DNA of 32,450 bases from Bacteroides sp. 224 (GCF_010500995.1 NZ_QVMK01000037.1:1-32450); one strand, 5' to 3'. Shown: positions 21,923 to 32,149, counted from the stretch's first letter. Translations and numbers: made by a program. The notes: generated by a model from the sequence alone, not told the origin.

Positions 21923-24442
21923 ATGAAGAAACTATTAATCATTACAGCATTGGTTTGTCTGGGCATACACGCTCAGGCAACCGATCTGTTTAAATCCAGT
22001 CAGGATATCAAACTGAGGGCACCTTCTGTTCCATTGATAACCTCAGACACTTATTTCGCCATTTGGTCGCCCTACAATACGTTGACCGAAGGAAATACTG
22101 AGCACTGGACAGCCGAAGAACACCCATTAATCGGTGCTTTGCGCGTAGATGGAAAAGTTTACCGCTTCATGGGAAAAGATAAATTGAACCTGGAAACCCT
22201 TCTTCCTATGGCCAATCAAAAACATTGGGAGACTAAATTCACGATGAATCAACCATCTGCCGGATGGGAGAAAGCCGAGTTTAACGATGCAAACTGGAAA
22301 ACCGGCAAAGGAGCTTTCGGCACAAAAGATATGAGATACATCAATACCGAATGGAACACAAAAGACATCTGGGTACGCAGAACCTTTGAACTGGATCGCG
22401 ATTTAACCAAAGAAACTATCTATCTGCGTTACTCTCACGATGATGTTTTTGAATTATACCTGAATGGAGAAAAGCTGGTAGCTACGGATTATTCCTGGAA
22501 CAATGATGTAACCATAGAGTTATCTGCCGCTGCCAAAAAGAAATTTCGCAAAGGAACCAATGTAATTGCTGCTCATTGCCAAAATACTACAGGAGGTGCA
22601 TACCTTGATTTCGGGCTTTATCGCAAACAGCCAGTTATTAGCAATTTTACTCAGGAAGCTATCCAGAAATCGGTAGATGTACTTCCTACACAAACTTTCT
22701 ACACCTTTGTATGTGGTCCTGTAGAATTGGATTTGGTATTTACCGCTCCTTTATTGATGGAAGATATCGACTTGATATCTACCCCTATCAATTACATCTC
22801 TTACCGTGTTCGCTCTTTAGATAAGAAAGAACATGATGTACAGGTGTATATTGAGACTACGCCTCAGTTAACAGTTCATCAACCTTCTCAACCTACCATA
22901 TCTACTATGGTAAGCCACAATGGAATGAACTATATTAAGTCAGGCACCATCGATCAGCCTTATACTATTCGTAAAGGAGATGGTGTACGTATCGACTGGG
23001 GATATTTATACTTGTCTGCTCCTGCTAATGAGGCCAATAAATCATTAAGCATCGGCAACTATTACGGAATGAAACAAGAGTTTATCTCCACCGGTAAATT
23101 GATGCCCACACAAGATAACTACATTACCCGTAACATTGATGATATGCCTGCACTGGCCTATACCGAGAATCTGGGTAAAGTAAACCGTACCGGAAAAGAT
23201 GGTTACCTGATGTTAGGTTATGACGATATTTACTCCATCGAGTACTTCTACAAAAGACGCATGGCTTACTGGAAACACAATGGCAAAGTAACCATATTCG
23301 ATGCATTTGATAAATACAAAACCGCTTATCCTTTCTTGATGAATCGTTGTCGCGAGTTCGACAAGCAATTACTGAAAGATGCGGAACAAGCCGGAGGCAA
23401 AGAATACGCCGAAATCTGCGCTTTAGTTTACCGTCATGCCATCACTGCACACAAAGTTATTACAGACGATGCCGGCAACTTGTTGTTCTTATCAAAAGAA
23501 AACCACAGTAACGGCTGTATCAATACAGTGGATCTTACCTACCCATCGGCTCCCCTCTTTCTTATTTATAACCCGGAGTTGATGAAAGGAATGATGACCT
23601 CCATCTTCTATTACAGCGAAAGCGGACGTTGGAACAAACCCTACCCCGCACATGACCTGGGCACCTATCCCATCGCCAACGGACAACTCTACGGCGAAGA
23701 CATGCCTGTAGAAGAAGCCGGAAACATGGTTATACTGGCCGCTGCCATTTCTTTAATAGAAGGAAACGCAAGTTACGCGGAAAAGCATTGGGAAACACTA
23801 TCCACCTGGGCCAATTACCTGCTTGAAAACGGTTTAGACCCTCAAAACCAACTTTGTACCGACGACTTTGCCGGACACCTGGCTCACAACGCCAACCTTT
23901 CAATGAAAGCCATCATGGCCATTGCCGGTTATGGAGAAATAGCGCGTATGTTGGGCAAAGATGATCTTGCTGCCAAATATAATCAAGCTGCCAAGAAACT
24001 GGCTATTGAATGGGAAAAGATGGCCAACGATGGCGATCACTACAAATTAGCTTTCGACAAAAGCGGCACTTGGAGTCAGAAATACAACATGGTATGGGAT
24101 AAGGTATTCAACTGGAATATATTCCCTTCTCAAATAGCGGAAACAGAAGTTAATTACTACTTAACCAAGCAGAATAAGTATAGTATGCCACTCGATTCTC
24201 GCAAAGATTACACCAAATCCGATTGGGTATTGTGGTCTGCCTGCCTGGCAAAAGATCAGGCTACATTTGAGAAGTTCATCGCTCCCATTTATGTATATGC
24301 CAATGAAACAACCTCGCGTGTACCCATCAGCGACTGGCACGATACACATACCGGAAAGATGATGAACTTCAAAGCACGTTCAGTAGTGGGAGGATATTAT
24401 ATGAAGTTATTGATGGAGAAGATACATACGACTAAACAGTAG
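21923..24442 (+). CDS. DUF4965/DUF1793 glutaminase-like protein with jelly-roll insert
   Basis: An 839-residue exported protein (signal peptide ~1-19). It opens with a DUF4964-like segment ('LRAPSVPLITSDTYFAIWSP', 'HPLIGALRVDGKVYRFMG', to ~85). A galactose-binding-like insert follows at ~100-235 ('GWEKAEFNDANWKTGKGAFG', 'IWVRRTFELDRDL', 'DDVFELYLNGEKLV'). Next comes the DUF5127/DUF4965 region (~240-640; 'FTAPLLMEDIDLISTPINYI', 'YRHAITAHKVI', 'ENHSNGCINTVDLTYPSAPL') and the DUF1793 six-hairpin region (~645-835; 'DFAGHLAHNANLSMKAIMAI', 'SDWVLWSACL', 'PISDWHDTHTG'). The family is annotated as glutaminase from fungal GtaA, but in PULs it is more plausibly a glycan enzyme with an (alpha/alpha)6 barrel; its activity is unproven. 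It is flanked by 115 and 113 bp. Confidence 0.83.
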   Translation: MKKLLIITALVCLGIHAQATDLFKSSQDIKLRAPSVPLITSDTYFAIWSPYNTLTEGNTEHWTAEEHPLIGALRVDGKVYRFMGKDKLNLETLLPMANQKHWETKFTMNQPSAGWEKAEFNDANWKTGKGAFGTKDMRYINTEWNTKDIWVRRTFELDRDLTKETIYLRYSHDDVFELYLNGEKLVATDYSWNNDVTIELSAAAKKKFRKGTNVIAAHCQNTTGGAYLDFGLYRKQPVISNFTQEAIQKSVDVLPTQTFYTFVCGPVELDLVFTAPLLMEDIDLISTPINYISYRVRSLDKKEHDVQVYIETTPQLTVHQPSQPTISTMVSHNGMNYIKSGTIDQPYTIRKGDGVRIDWGYLYLSAPANEANKSLSIGNYYGMKQEFISTGKLMPTQDNYITRNIDDMPALAYTENLGKVNRTGKDGYLMLGYDDIYSIEYFYKRRMAYWKHNGKVTIFDAFDKYKTAYPFLMNRCREFDKQLLKDAEQAGGKEYAEICALVYRHAITAHKVITDDAGNLLFLSKENHSNGCINTVDLTYPSAPLFLIYNPELMKGMMTSIFYYSESGRWNKPYPAHDLGTYPIANGQLYGEDMPVEEAGNMVILAAAISLIEGNASYAEKHWETLSTWANYLLENGLDPQNQLCTDDFAGHLAHNANLSMKAIMAIAGYGEIARMLGKDDLAAKYNQAAKKLAIEWEKMANDGDHYKLAFDKSGTWSQKYNMVWDKVFNWNIFPSQIAETEVNYYLTKQNKYSMPLDSRKDYTKSDWVLWSACLAKDQATFEKFIAPIYVYANETTSRVPISDWHDTHTGKMMNFKARSVVGGYYMKLLMEKIHTTKQ

Positions 24443-24451
24443 TTAGAAGCT

Positions 24452-24490
24452 GGTAGATAGTAGCTATATTCATCTTAGCTACTATCTGCC
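24452..24490 (+). promoter_or_regulatory. 15-bp intercistronic hairpin between enzyme and SusCD parts of the PUL
   Basis: The arms 24452-24466 and 24476-24490 (TAGCTACTATCT core) pair at 14 of 15 positions with a G:U for the other, around a 9-nt loop. The hairpin starts 9 bp past the DUF4965 stop. No T-run follows, so mRNA processing, stabilisation or attenuation is more likely than termination. Confidence 0.65.
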
Positions 24491-24555
24491 GATTACTAAT
24501 TACTAAATCACTTTTATTAACCTTTTATTATTTAATTAAAAAAACAGAGAAACTA

Positions 24556-25953
24556 ATGAGAAAAAAAGATCTTAAAAAAATCAGTCAACGAACATTGGTA
24601 GTGCTTATGTGCATGGCAGCAGTGTTCTTTACAGGCTGTGACGGATCGGACATTGCAGAGAAAGTTCAAAGACCGGATGTCCCCCATGACCCTTCACAAC
24701 CAGTAGTTATAAACTCCTTCGAACCTAAAACAGGAGGAGTAGGTACACAAATACTTTTTAAAGGATCGAACTTTGGTAGTAATCCGGATGCTATCAAAAT
24801 TACGATGTATGGACTTGAACTAAATGTTATTAGCGCTTCAGGTGATATGGTTTACGCTATATTGCCGCAAGATCAACCTGAATTGGATGAAAACGACGCA
24901 GAACAAGGTATAATCACCATAAAGGTAGGTAAAGGAGAGAACATGAAAGAAGCAAAAACTACTGATAAGTTCAAGTATGCTATTACTCCGTTTGTTTCTA
25001 CTTTATGTGGATTTATTGATGAGAAAGGGAAATCATCTTCAATAGACGGTCCCATCAATGAAGCTCAATTCAGTGATCCTAACTGGCTAACTTTTGATCA
25101 GCATAAAAATTTATATGTATTGGAAGAGGAATATGGCATACGTTTCATTGATAAAAATCACACAAATGTAACCACAGTATCAGGGAAAGTAAACGGATTC
25201 GGTCGTTTTAGAACAGCCTCTTTTTCCACAGACTGGAAATATTTATATGTAACCAATGATGGTGGTTCGTGGAATGACTTGGGTACGGCTAAATTCACTA
25301 TTCCAGATAATTTTCAAGGAGAAAATTTATCTTTCGACCGGGCTATAAATTCCCAACAATGTAACGGAGGAGCCGTACATCCACAAGATAATATTTACTT
25401 CTTTAACAGCTATGAACAAGGACAAGTATTTAAATGGAGTGGGGTTTCTAATCCGGTTGGAGCAAAAGAAAATTCCAAAGAGTTATTTAAAATACAAGAT
25501 GTAAGATGGGAGTTCAACATTCAGTTCCATCCCAGTGGTGACTTTGCATACATAGTAGTAATCAACAGACATTATATTCTTAAATCATACTACAATCGTG
25601 AAACACAAGAATTGAGTCAACCGGTTCTTTTTGCCGGATATCCAGATCAAAAAGGACACAGGGACGGTGTAGCTACTGCAGCACGTTTCGAAGAACCTTA
25701 CCAGGGAGCTTTTGATGAAGAAGGCAATTTCTATGTTTGCGATCGAATCAATCATTGCATACGTAAAATCACTCCCGAAGGCATTGTCAGCACATTTGCC
25801 GGAAGACCTGGAAGTCATGGATATGTCGATGGAGAGCTAAGGGATGCTCAATTTGATCGTCCTAATGGTATTGTGTATGACAAAGATGAAAAAGTTTTCT
25901 ATGTTGCCGATCGTTCGAACAAACGAATTCGCAAAATAACTATGCCCAAATAA
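24556..25953 (+). CDS. IPT/TIG and NHL-repeat surface lipoprotein of the PUL
   Basis: A 465-residue lipoprotein with lipobox FFTGC (Cys28) and an acidic start (DGSD) suited to surface export. Residues ~48-130 are an IPT/TIG immunoglobulin-like domain ('VINSFEPKTGGVGTQILFKG', 'NFGSNPDAIKI'). Residues ~145-465 are NHL-type propeller repeats ('DGPINEAQFSDPNWLTFDQH', 'NLYVLEEEYGIRFIDK', 'GHRDGVATAARFEEPYQGAF', 'FYVCDRINHCIRKITPEGIV', 'LRDAQFDRPNGIVYD', 'FYVADRSNKRIRKI'). Proteins of this architecture are frequent next to SusC/D pairs and are taken as glycan-binding or docking components. Only 7 bp separate it from the SusC gene, so it belongs to the same transcript. Confidence 0.88.
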   Translation: MRKKDLKKISQRTLVVLMCMAAVFFTGCDGSDIAEKVQRPDVPHDPSQPVVINSFEPKTGGVGTQILFKGSNFGSNPDAIKITMYGLELNVISASGDMVYAILPQDQPELDENDAEQGIITIKVGKGENMKEAKTTDKFKYAITPFVSTLCGFIDEKGKSSSIDGPINEAQFSDPNWLTFDQHKNLYVLEEEYGIRFIDKNHTNVTTVSGKVNGFGRFRTASFSTDWKYLYVTNDGGSWNDLGTAKFTIPDNFQGENLSFDRAINSQQCNGGAVHPQDNIYFFNSYEQGQVFKWSGVSNPVGAKENSKELFKIQDVRWEFNIQFHPSGDFAYIVVINRHYILKSYYNRETQELSQPVLFAGYPDQKGHRDGVATAARFEEPYQGAFDEEGNFYVCDRINHCIRKITPEGIVSTFAGRPGSHGYVDGELRDAQFDRPNGIVYDKDEKVFYVADRSNKRIRKITMPK

Positions 25954-25960
25954 CTATATT

Positions 25961-28900
25961 ATGAGAAAACAACTATATATATTATTTATGATGCTCTTGG
26001 CATGTACTACAGGAGCATTTGCCCAGGAAGGAGTAATCACTCTTACTGGTACGGTAACCGATGATAGCAAAGAGACACTGATAGGGGTAAGCGTTGCTGT
26101 AAAAGACAAAGTAGGCACCGGAACCATCACCGATCTGGATGGTAACTTCTCCATTAAAGTAACTCCATACAGTACCTTAATATTCAGCTATGTAGGGTAT
26201 GAGAAACAGGAAATCAATATAGGTACTAAAACCACTTTAAATGTAGTGTTGAAATCTGAAAATGTATTGGATGAAGTAATCGTAACCGGAGCAGGAGCTC
26301 AAAGGAAACTAACTTCTACCGGAGCAATTACTACAGTAAATATAAAAGATTTGAAAGGAGTAGCTTCTACAAACCTATCCAATAGTTTGGCAGGTAATGT
26401 GGCAGGGATTATCGCCCGTCAATCTTCCGGACAACCCGGACAAAATGCATCTGAATTCTGGATTCGTGGTATCTCTACTTTTGGAGCCGGATCATCTGCC
26501 TTGGTTTTGGTAGATGGATTTGAGCGCGACTTCAACGAAATCAATATTGAAGATATTGAAACCTTCTCTGTATTAAAAGATGCATCGGCTACCGCTATTT
26601 ACGGATCGAAAGGGGCTAATGGTGTAATATTAATTACTACAAAAAGAGGAGAAGCCGGAAAAATTAATATCAATACAAAAGCAGAGTATTCATACAACAC
26701 ACGTACCCGTACTCCTGACTTTGTAGATGGTATAACATACGCCGGCATGGTAAATGAAGCATTGGTAAGTCGTAACAGAGAGCCACTGTATACTGCGGAA
26801 GAAATCGACCTTATCAGATATCAAATGGATCCGGATCTCTATCCAAATGTAGACTGGATGGATATGTTACTAAGAGATGGAGCACCAACCTATAAAGTAT
26901 CTGTAAATGTTGATGGTGGTGGATCTACTGCTCGTTATTATGCATCCGCCAGTTACTTAAATGAAGGAGGGATGTATAAAACCGACAAAGCTCTGAAAGA
27001 TTATAAAACCAATGCCAATATGGACAGATGGAATTATAGAATGAACTTTGATATGGATGTAACTCCTACCACATTAGTGAGTGCCGGTATATCCGGTTTC
27101 TTGGAAACCACCAATGAACCGGGACTTGCCGGCGATATCTGGCATTCTGTCATTGGGCAAAATCCAATCTCAATCCCTGTACTTTATTCAGATGGTAAAA
27201 TACCTGCTTATGGTACAGGTAACAGAACCAATCCTTGGGTACTTGCCACACAAACCGGGTTTGTTCAAAACTGGAAAAGTGTATCTCAGGTAAATGCAAA
27301 CATCAAACAAGATTTAAAATTTATTACAGATGGGCTGCGTTTTGAAGCCAGAATTGGGTTAGACAATACCAGCAAGAACAAGGTAGGCAGAATTAAATGG
27401 CCGGAACAATACAAAGCCAAACGCAGAAGAGACTTAAATGGAGATTTGGTTGTAGATAGAGTTTCAACAGAAAGTTTTCTACACCAACAAGCATCCAGTC
27501 AATCCGAGCGTTTTATTAATATAGAAGCAGAGTTCCACTATAACAAATTATTTAATCAGAAACATCGTGTAGGTGCAATGGTTAAATATATGCAAAGTGA
27601 AAAAACAGAACCGGCATACGAAAGAAAATGGAGAACTGAAGAAAAAGATGGTAAAACTTATTTCTATTGGGATGAAACAGATATGCAATTTCTCATCCGC
27701 GGTATGCCCAAAAGAAACATGGGATTATCCGGACGTACCACCTATGCCTTCATGGACAAATATATGGTAGAGTTCAACTTTGGTTATACCGGATCTGAAA
27801 ACTTTAAAAAAGGACATCAGTTTGGTTTCTTCCCAGCGGTTTCGGCAGGTTGGAACATTGCACAAGAAAAATTCATTCAAAAAGCTCTTCCTTGGTTAAC
27901 TATGGCTAAGGTTCGCTACTCGTATGGAGAGGTAGGTAATGATAACATCGGAACCCGATTCCCTTATTTAGTAGAAGTGGGTAACCGTGATGGCTATAAT
28001 TTTGGAGACATAAACCAAGCATACGGTATTGGCGGACTTCACATGTCTAAAGTAGCTGCTGATTATCTGACCTGGGAAGTAGCAAAGAAGCATAACATAG
28101 GTTTTGATCTGAATATTTTGAATAACAAATTCAGTGCTACCATTGATATCTTTAAAGATACCCGCGAAGATATTTATATGGAAAGAAAAAATCTGTCCGG
28201 CATGACAGGGATCACCAGCAAACCTTGGGCTAATGTGGGTAAAATGGAAAGTAAAGGATTCGATGGAAACTTTGCATTTACAGAAAACATTGGCGAAGTA
28301 ACACTAACCCTGCGTGGAAACATAACTTACACCAAAAATGAAGTTATTGAACATGATGAAGAAACCAATGCATTACCTTACCGCATGATACAAGGCTACC
28401 GTTGGAGGCAAGTAAAAGGATTGGTAGCAGAAGGACTTTTCGAAGACTATGAAGACATCAGAAACAGTCCTAAACAAACTTTTGGTGCTTATATGCCCGG
28501 AGATATCAAATACAAAGACATCAATGGTGATGGCGTCATTGATGATAAAGATATCGTAGCTATCGGAGCCACAGAAGTTCCTAATTTGATTTATGGACTT
28601 GGGCTATCTGTATTATGGAAAGGTTTCGATTTTAATGTACATTTTCAGGGAGCCGGAAAATCTTCTAAAATGATAGAGGGTTCCAGCGTATATCCTTTCA
28701 TAAATAGTGATTGGGGAAATATATTCAAAGAAGTAGCAAATTCTTCCGATCGCTGGATATCTAAAGAAATTTCTGGCGATCCTGCTACCGAAAATCCAAA
28801 TGCTAAATACCCGCGTTTGAGTTATGGTGGACAAGGAAATAACTACCGAGCCTCTACATTCTGGCTTCGTGATGGCAAGTATGTACGTTTAAAAACTTTG

Positions 28901-29092
28901 GAAATAGGATATACTTTGCCAAGCAACTTCTTAAATAAATTCCGAATTTCCAGAGCCAGAGTTTATTTTATTGGAAACAACTTAGCTTTATGGGATAGTT
29001 TGAAACTATGGGATCCGGAATTAGATACAACCAATGGACAGAAATATCCTTTAAGTAAGAGCTTCACTCTTGGATTAACCTTAGGTTTTTAA
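25961..29092 (+). CDS. SusC/RagA-family TonB-linked outer membrane transporter
   Basis: A 1043-residue outer-membrane protein of normal SusC size. It has a signal peptide (~1-21, GAFA|QEG), a carboxypeptidase-D-regulatory-like domain (~24-100; 'TLTGTVTDDSKETLIGVSVA', 'GTITDLDGNFSI', 'FSYVGYE'), a TonB box region ('LDEVIVTGAG', ~103-112), and a plug (~115-230) with the SusC signature 'ALVLVDGFERDFNEINIEDI', 'SVLKDASATAIYGSKGANGV'. The 22-strand barrel follows, ending in 'SKSFTLGLTLGF'. A loop 'DINGDGVIDDKD' (~848-859) is a probable calcium site common in this family. With SusD it imports oligosaccharides using TonB/ExbBD energy. It is coupled closely on both sides. Confidence 0.97.
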   Translation: MRKQLYILFMMLLACTTGAFAQEGVITLTGTVTDDSKETLIGVSVAVKDKVGTGTITDLDGNFSIKVTPYSTLIFSYVGYEKQEINIGTKTTLNVVLKSENVLDEVIVTGAGAQRKLTSTGAITTVNIKDLKGVASTNLSNSLAGNVAGIIARQSSGQPGQNASEFWIRGISTFGAGSSALVLVDGFERDFNEINIEDIETFSVLKDASATAIYGSKGANGVILITTKRGEAGKININTKAEYSYNTRTRTPDFVDGITYAGMVNEALVSRNREPLYTAEEIDLIRYQMDPDLYPNVDWMDMLLRDGAPTYKVSVNVDGGGSTARYYASASYLNEGGMYKTDKALKDYKTNANMDRWNYRMNFDMDVTPTTLVSAGISGFLETTNEPGLAGDIWHSVIGQNPISIPVLYSDGKIPAYGTGNRTNPWVLATQTGFVQNWKSVSQVNANIKQDLKFITDGLRFEARIGLDNTSKNKVGRIKWPEQYKAKRRRDLNGDLVVDRVSTESFLHQQASSQSERFINIEAEFHYNKLFNQKHRVGAMVKYMQSEKTEPAYERKWRTEEKDGKTYFYWDETDMQFLIRGMPKRNMGLSGRTTYAFMDKYMVEFNFGYTGSENFKKGHQFGFFPAVSAGWNIAQEKFIQKALPWLTMAKVRYSYGEVGNDNIGTRFPYLVEVGNRDGYNFGDINQAYGIGGLHMSKVAADYLTWEVAKKHNIGFDLNILNNKFSATIDIFKDTREDIYMERKNLSGMTGITSKPWANVGKMESKGFDGNFAFTENIGEVTLTLRGNITYTKNEVIEHDEETNALPYRMIQGYRWRQVKGLVAEGLFEDYEDIRNSPKQTFGAYMPGDIKYKDINGDGVIDDKDIVAIGATEVPNLIYGLGLSVLWKGFDFNVHFQGAGKSSKMIEGSSVYPFINSDWGNIFKEVANSSDRWISKEISGDPATENPNAKYPRLSYGGQGNNYRASTFWLRDGKYVRLKTLEIGYTLPSNFLNKFRISRARVYFIGNNLALWDSLKLWDPELDTTNGQKYPLSKSFTLGLTLGF

Positions 29093-29116
29093 TCTTTAAT
29101 TATTAATAATAACGAT

Positions 29117-31153
29117 ATGAAAAATAAAATATATACACTGATAATAGCCGGATGTGCCCTGATTGGGAGTCTGACATCCTGTTCGGATTATCTGGATGTA
29201 GAATACATATTCAAAAATCAGATGAATATGGATACCGTATTCCAACAAAAAGATTATGCAGAACAATGGTTAAGTAATGTATACGGCTATCTGGCAGACG
29301 GACAAAATGTAATGATAGCCAGCAAAGGACATCAACCATTCAACTTCTTGGCAGATGATATGTACTATGGTGACAGAGGCAATCAATATGAATTCTTTAA
29401 AAACTGTCGCTATGGTGAGGGAGATAAGCAAAATTGGAATGTTTGTTATGAAGGTATTCGCAATGCGTCAATCTTCATACACAATATTGACCAAAACCGG
29501 GAAATGACCAAAGAGGAAATTGCAGACAACAAGGCCCAAGCCAGATTCCTAAGAGCAAATTTCTATTGGCTACTTCTACGTAAATATGGTCCAATTCCTA
29601 TCTTACCGGATGAGGGTATGGACTTTACCAAAGAATATGAAGACTTAGCCCTCCCGAGAAATACTTATTTAGAATGTGCCGAATATATTGCTAACGAAAT
29701 GGCTTTAGCAGCTCAAGATTTGGAAGAATCTCGCCCTGCCCGTGAGATAGCTCGGGCTACAAAAGGAGCAGCTCTTGCTTTCAGAGCCAGAGCTTATCTC
29801 TATGCTGCAAGTCCGCTATTTAACGGAAATGATGACGAATGGGCTCAACAACTGGTTGATGATCAAGGAAATCGATTGATTTCAAAAGAATACAATGAAG
29901 AATTATGGGCAAAAGCTGCCGCTGCTGCAAAAGATGTAATAGATTTGAATAAATACGAATTATATACAGCCAAATTCAGGGCCAACGACGAAGGTCCTGC
30001 TTATCCCAAAACAATTGTTCCTCCTACACATCCTGTTTATTCTGAAAAGAACTGGCCAAACGGATGGAAAGACATCGACCCATTCGAATCTTACAGACAG
30101 ATTTTTAACGGAGCTATCGCTGGAAACATGAATAAAGAAATTGTCTTTACTCACGGAGTCAATACTAATACAGAAGGTGTGATGGCAATGATTAAACATC
30201 AGATGCCTGCTTCGCTTAATGGTTGGAACACACATGGTGTTACATTAAAACATGTCAACACATATTATATGAATGATGGTGGAAATTTCTATGCGTATGG
30301 TAAAGAGGATCCACGTGAAGGAAGACCTACTTATGACTTTACTACTAAAGAGGAAGTAGATGCAGAACTCTGCCGCCCGCTACCTGCCGGAGTATCTAAA
30401 GAATATTTAGGAAGAGAGCCTCGTTTCTATGCATCTATTGCCTATAACGGAAGCATCTGGGATGTAGAAACCTCCCCTATTACAGAAAATAGACGCAATC
30501 AACAAGTATTCTACTGGAGAGGTTCCCAAGATGGACGTTTAACCAGTGCACCCGGTTTTTACCTCCGCACAGGATTGGGTATCAAGAAGTTTGTGCATCC
30601 ACTGGATTATTTTGAAAATCGAGATGCCGGAACCTCCAAAGGTCCTGCTAAAATTGATGTGGACATACGTTATGCTGAGATTCTTCTAATTTATGCAGAA
30701 GCACTAAATGAACTGACCGGCACTTACACTATTCCAACTTATGATGGAACAAGCAAACACACCATCAGCCGCAATACAGAGGAAATGAGTTTTGCTATAT
30801 CACAAATTCGAATCCGTGCCGGATTACCTAATTTTGATAGTGCAACTTATGACAGTCAAACCGAGTTCAGAAAAGCATTGAAACGCGAAAGACAAATTGA
30901 ATTATTTGCCGAAACACATCGCTACTTCGATCTTAGACGTTGGAAAGATGCAGAAAAAGAAGAAACTATGCCTGTATGGGGATGTAATATGAATGCAACA
31001 GATAGCCAAAAAGACATGTTCCACTATCCGGTATTGGTATCTTCTCTTCCTAATGTTTTTATCCCTAAAATGTATCTATGGCCTATCTCGTATAGCGAAT
31101 TGCGTAAGAACAGAAAGCTTACACAAAACCCCGGATGGACTACTTTTGACTAA
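29117..31153 (+). CDS. SusD/RagB-family glycan-binding lipoprotein
   Basis: A 678-residue lipoprotein with lipobox LTSC (Cys22) and a following SDYLDVE, the characteristic SusD start. The N-terminal TPR-containing part is visible in 'QWLSNVYGYLADGQN', 'YEGIRNASIFIHNIDQNREM', 'ADNKAQARFLRANFYWLLLR' and 'YGPIPILPDEG'. The C-terminal SusD_RagB part has 'DVDIRYAEILLIYAEALNEL', 'RIRAGLPNFD' and 'ALKRERQIELFAETHRYFDL' followed by 'RRW'. It is on the long side for the family (usually 500-650). It forms the lid on the SusC transporter and binds the glycan. It starts 24 bp after the SusC gene, with the order susC-susD conserved as usual. Confidence 0.96.
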   Translation: MKNKIYTLIIAGCALIGSLTSCSDYLDVEYIFKNQMNMDTVFQQKDYAEQWLSNVYGYLADGQNVMIASKGHQPFNFLADDMYYGDRGNQYEFFKNCRYGEGDKQNWNVCYEGIRNASIFIHNIDQNREMTKEEIADNKAQARFLRANFYWLLLRKYGPIPILPDEGMDFTKEYEDLALPRNTYLECAEYIANEMALAAQDLEESRPAREIARATKGAALAFRARAYLYAASPLFNGNDDEWAQQLVDDQGNRLISKEYNEELWAKAAAAAKDVIDLNKYELYTAKFRANDEGPAYPKTIVPPTHPVYSEKNWPNGWKDIDPFESYRQIFNGAIAGNMNKEIVFTHGVNTNTEGVMAMIKHQMPASLNGWNTHGVTLKHVNTYYMNDGGNFYAYGKEDPREGRPTYDFTTKEEVDAELCRPLPAGVSKEYLGREPRFYASIAYNGSIWDVETSPITENRRNQQVFYWRGSQDGRLTSAPGFYLRTGLGIKKFVHPLDYFENRDAGTSKGPAKIDVDIRYAEILLIYAEALNELTGTYTIPTYDGTSKHTISRNTEEMSFAISQIRIRAGLPNFDSATYDSQTEFRKALKRERQIELFAETHRYFDLRRWKDAEKEETMPVWGCNMNATDSQKDMFHYPVLVSSLPNVFIPKMYLWPISYSELRKNRKLTQNPGWTTFD

Positions 31154-31171
31154 CCCCAAAACAGATAGTAT

Positions 31172-32149
31172 ATGAAAATAATATATAAATGGGCAGTTGC
31201 CCTGAGTTGCATTTTACTTTGGACAAGTTGCAACGACGAATGGAAAGATGAACAGTACGAACAATACATCTCTTTTGTAAATTGTGGTGTAAATAAGGTT
31301 TATTTAAAGTATAATGCAGAGGGTGGTAATAAAACCTATAGCATTCCTATTCAGCTAAGCGGATCGACCAAAGTAGGTAAAGATGTAAATGTAACCGTAG
31401 CTTTAGATACGGATACTTTGGCTACTTATAACGATGAAACCTACCGTCTGAGAACCGACTTATATTATAAAGAGCTGGATGAACAACACTACAATTTTAA
31501 ATCATGGTCTACCACTATTTCGGATGGAAAAACCAAAGGTTACTTAGATGTAGACTTTAATTTTGCCGGATTAGATAATTACGACAAATACATCCTGCCA
31601 CTGACTATTGACGAATCTTCTGATTTACGCCCAAATCCGGTAAAACACTATCGGAAGTCGTTGATGCAGATCGTACTTTTTAATGATTACTCCGGAAAGT
31701 ATGAAATGAGCTCCGAAGTAGTGGAAGTAGGCAACGAAAAAGAAAAGTTGAAAGTAGAAAACCGCAATTCTTTTGTAATAGATGAAAATACAATTTTCTT
31801 TTTTGCGGGTATGGTAGACGAATCAGCATTGGATAGAAAAGACTATCGTATCAATGTGAAATTCATCAAACAAAATCCGGATGACACCTCAGGTGTCTTG
31901 GAAATGTGGGCAGACAATGATGCGATTGATTTCAAGTGGGAAAAAGCTAAATGTTTCTTCATTATTCAGGAAGAAATGGATGCCGTTCAACCATACTTGA
32001 AACGTCGTTACCTAACAATGAATGTAAGCTACACTTACAAAGACTTGGCAAACCCTGCTTATCCAATCACATACAAATACGAAGGTACCATGATCATGGA
32101 ACGCGTATTGAATATCCTGATGCCGGAAGAAGATCAGATTATGTGGTAA
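31172..32149 (+). CDS. DUF4973/DUF1735-like PUL lipoprotein
   Basis: A 325-residue lipoprotein (lipobox WTSC, Cys20, followed by NDEWKDEQ, a strongly acidic surface-export-type start). The N-terminal ~140 residues are beta-rich and resemble DUF1735 ('YISFVNCGVNKVYLKYNAEG', 'YSIPIQLSGSTKVGKDVNVT', 'ILPLTIDESSD'). The C-terminal half resembles DUF4973 or DUF4361-type lipocalin-like modules ('FNDYSGKYEMSSEVVEVG', 'YLTMNVSYTYKDL', 'YKYEGTMIMERVLNILMPE'). Such proteins directly follow SusD in many PULs and are presumed surface glycan-binding proteins. It is 18 bp after the SusD gene and is the last gene before a strong terminator. The domain names are from memory of the families and need a profile search. 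Confidence 0.75.
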   Translation: MKIIYKWAVALSCILLWTSCNDEWKDEQYEQYISFVNCGVNKVYLKYNAEGGNKTYSIPIQLSGSTKVGKDVNVTVALDTDTLATYNDETYRLRTDLYYKELDEQHYNFKSWSTTISDGKTKGYLDVDFNFAGLDNYDKYILPLTIDESSDLRPNPVKHYRKSLMQIVLFNDYSGKYEMSSEVVEVGNEKEKLKVENRNSFVIDENTIFFFAGMVDESALDRKDYRINVKFIKQNPDDTSGVLEMWADNDAIDFKWEKAKCFFIIQEEMDAVQPYLKRRYLTMNVSYTYKDLANPAYPITYKYEGTMIMERVLNILMPEEDQIMW

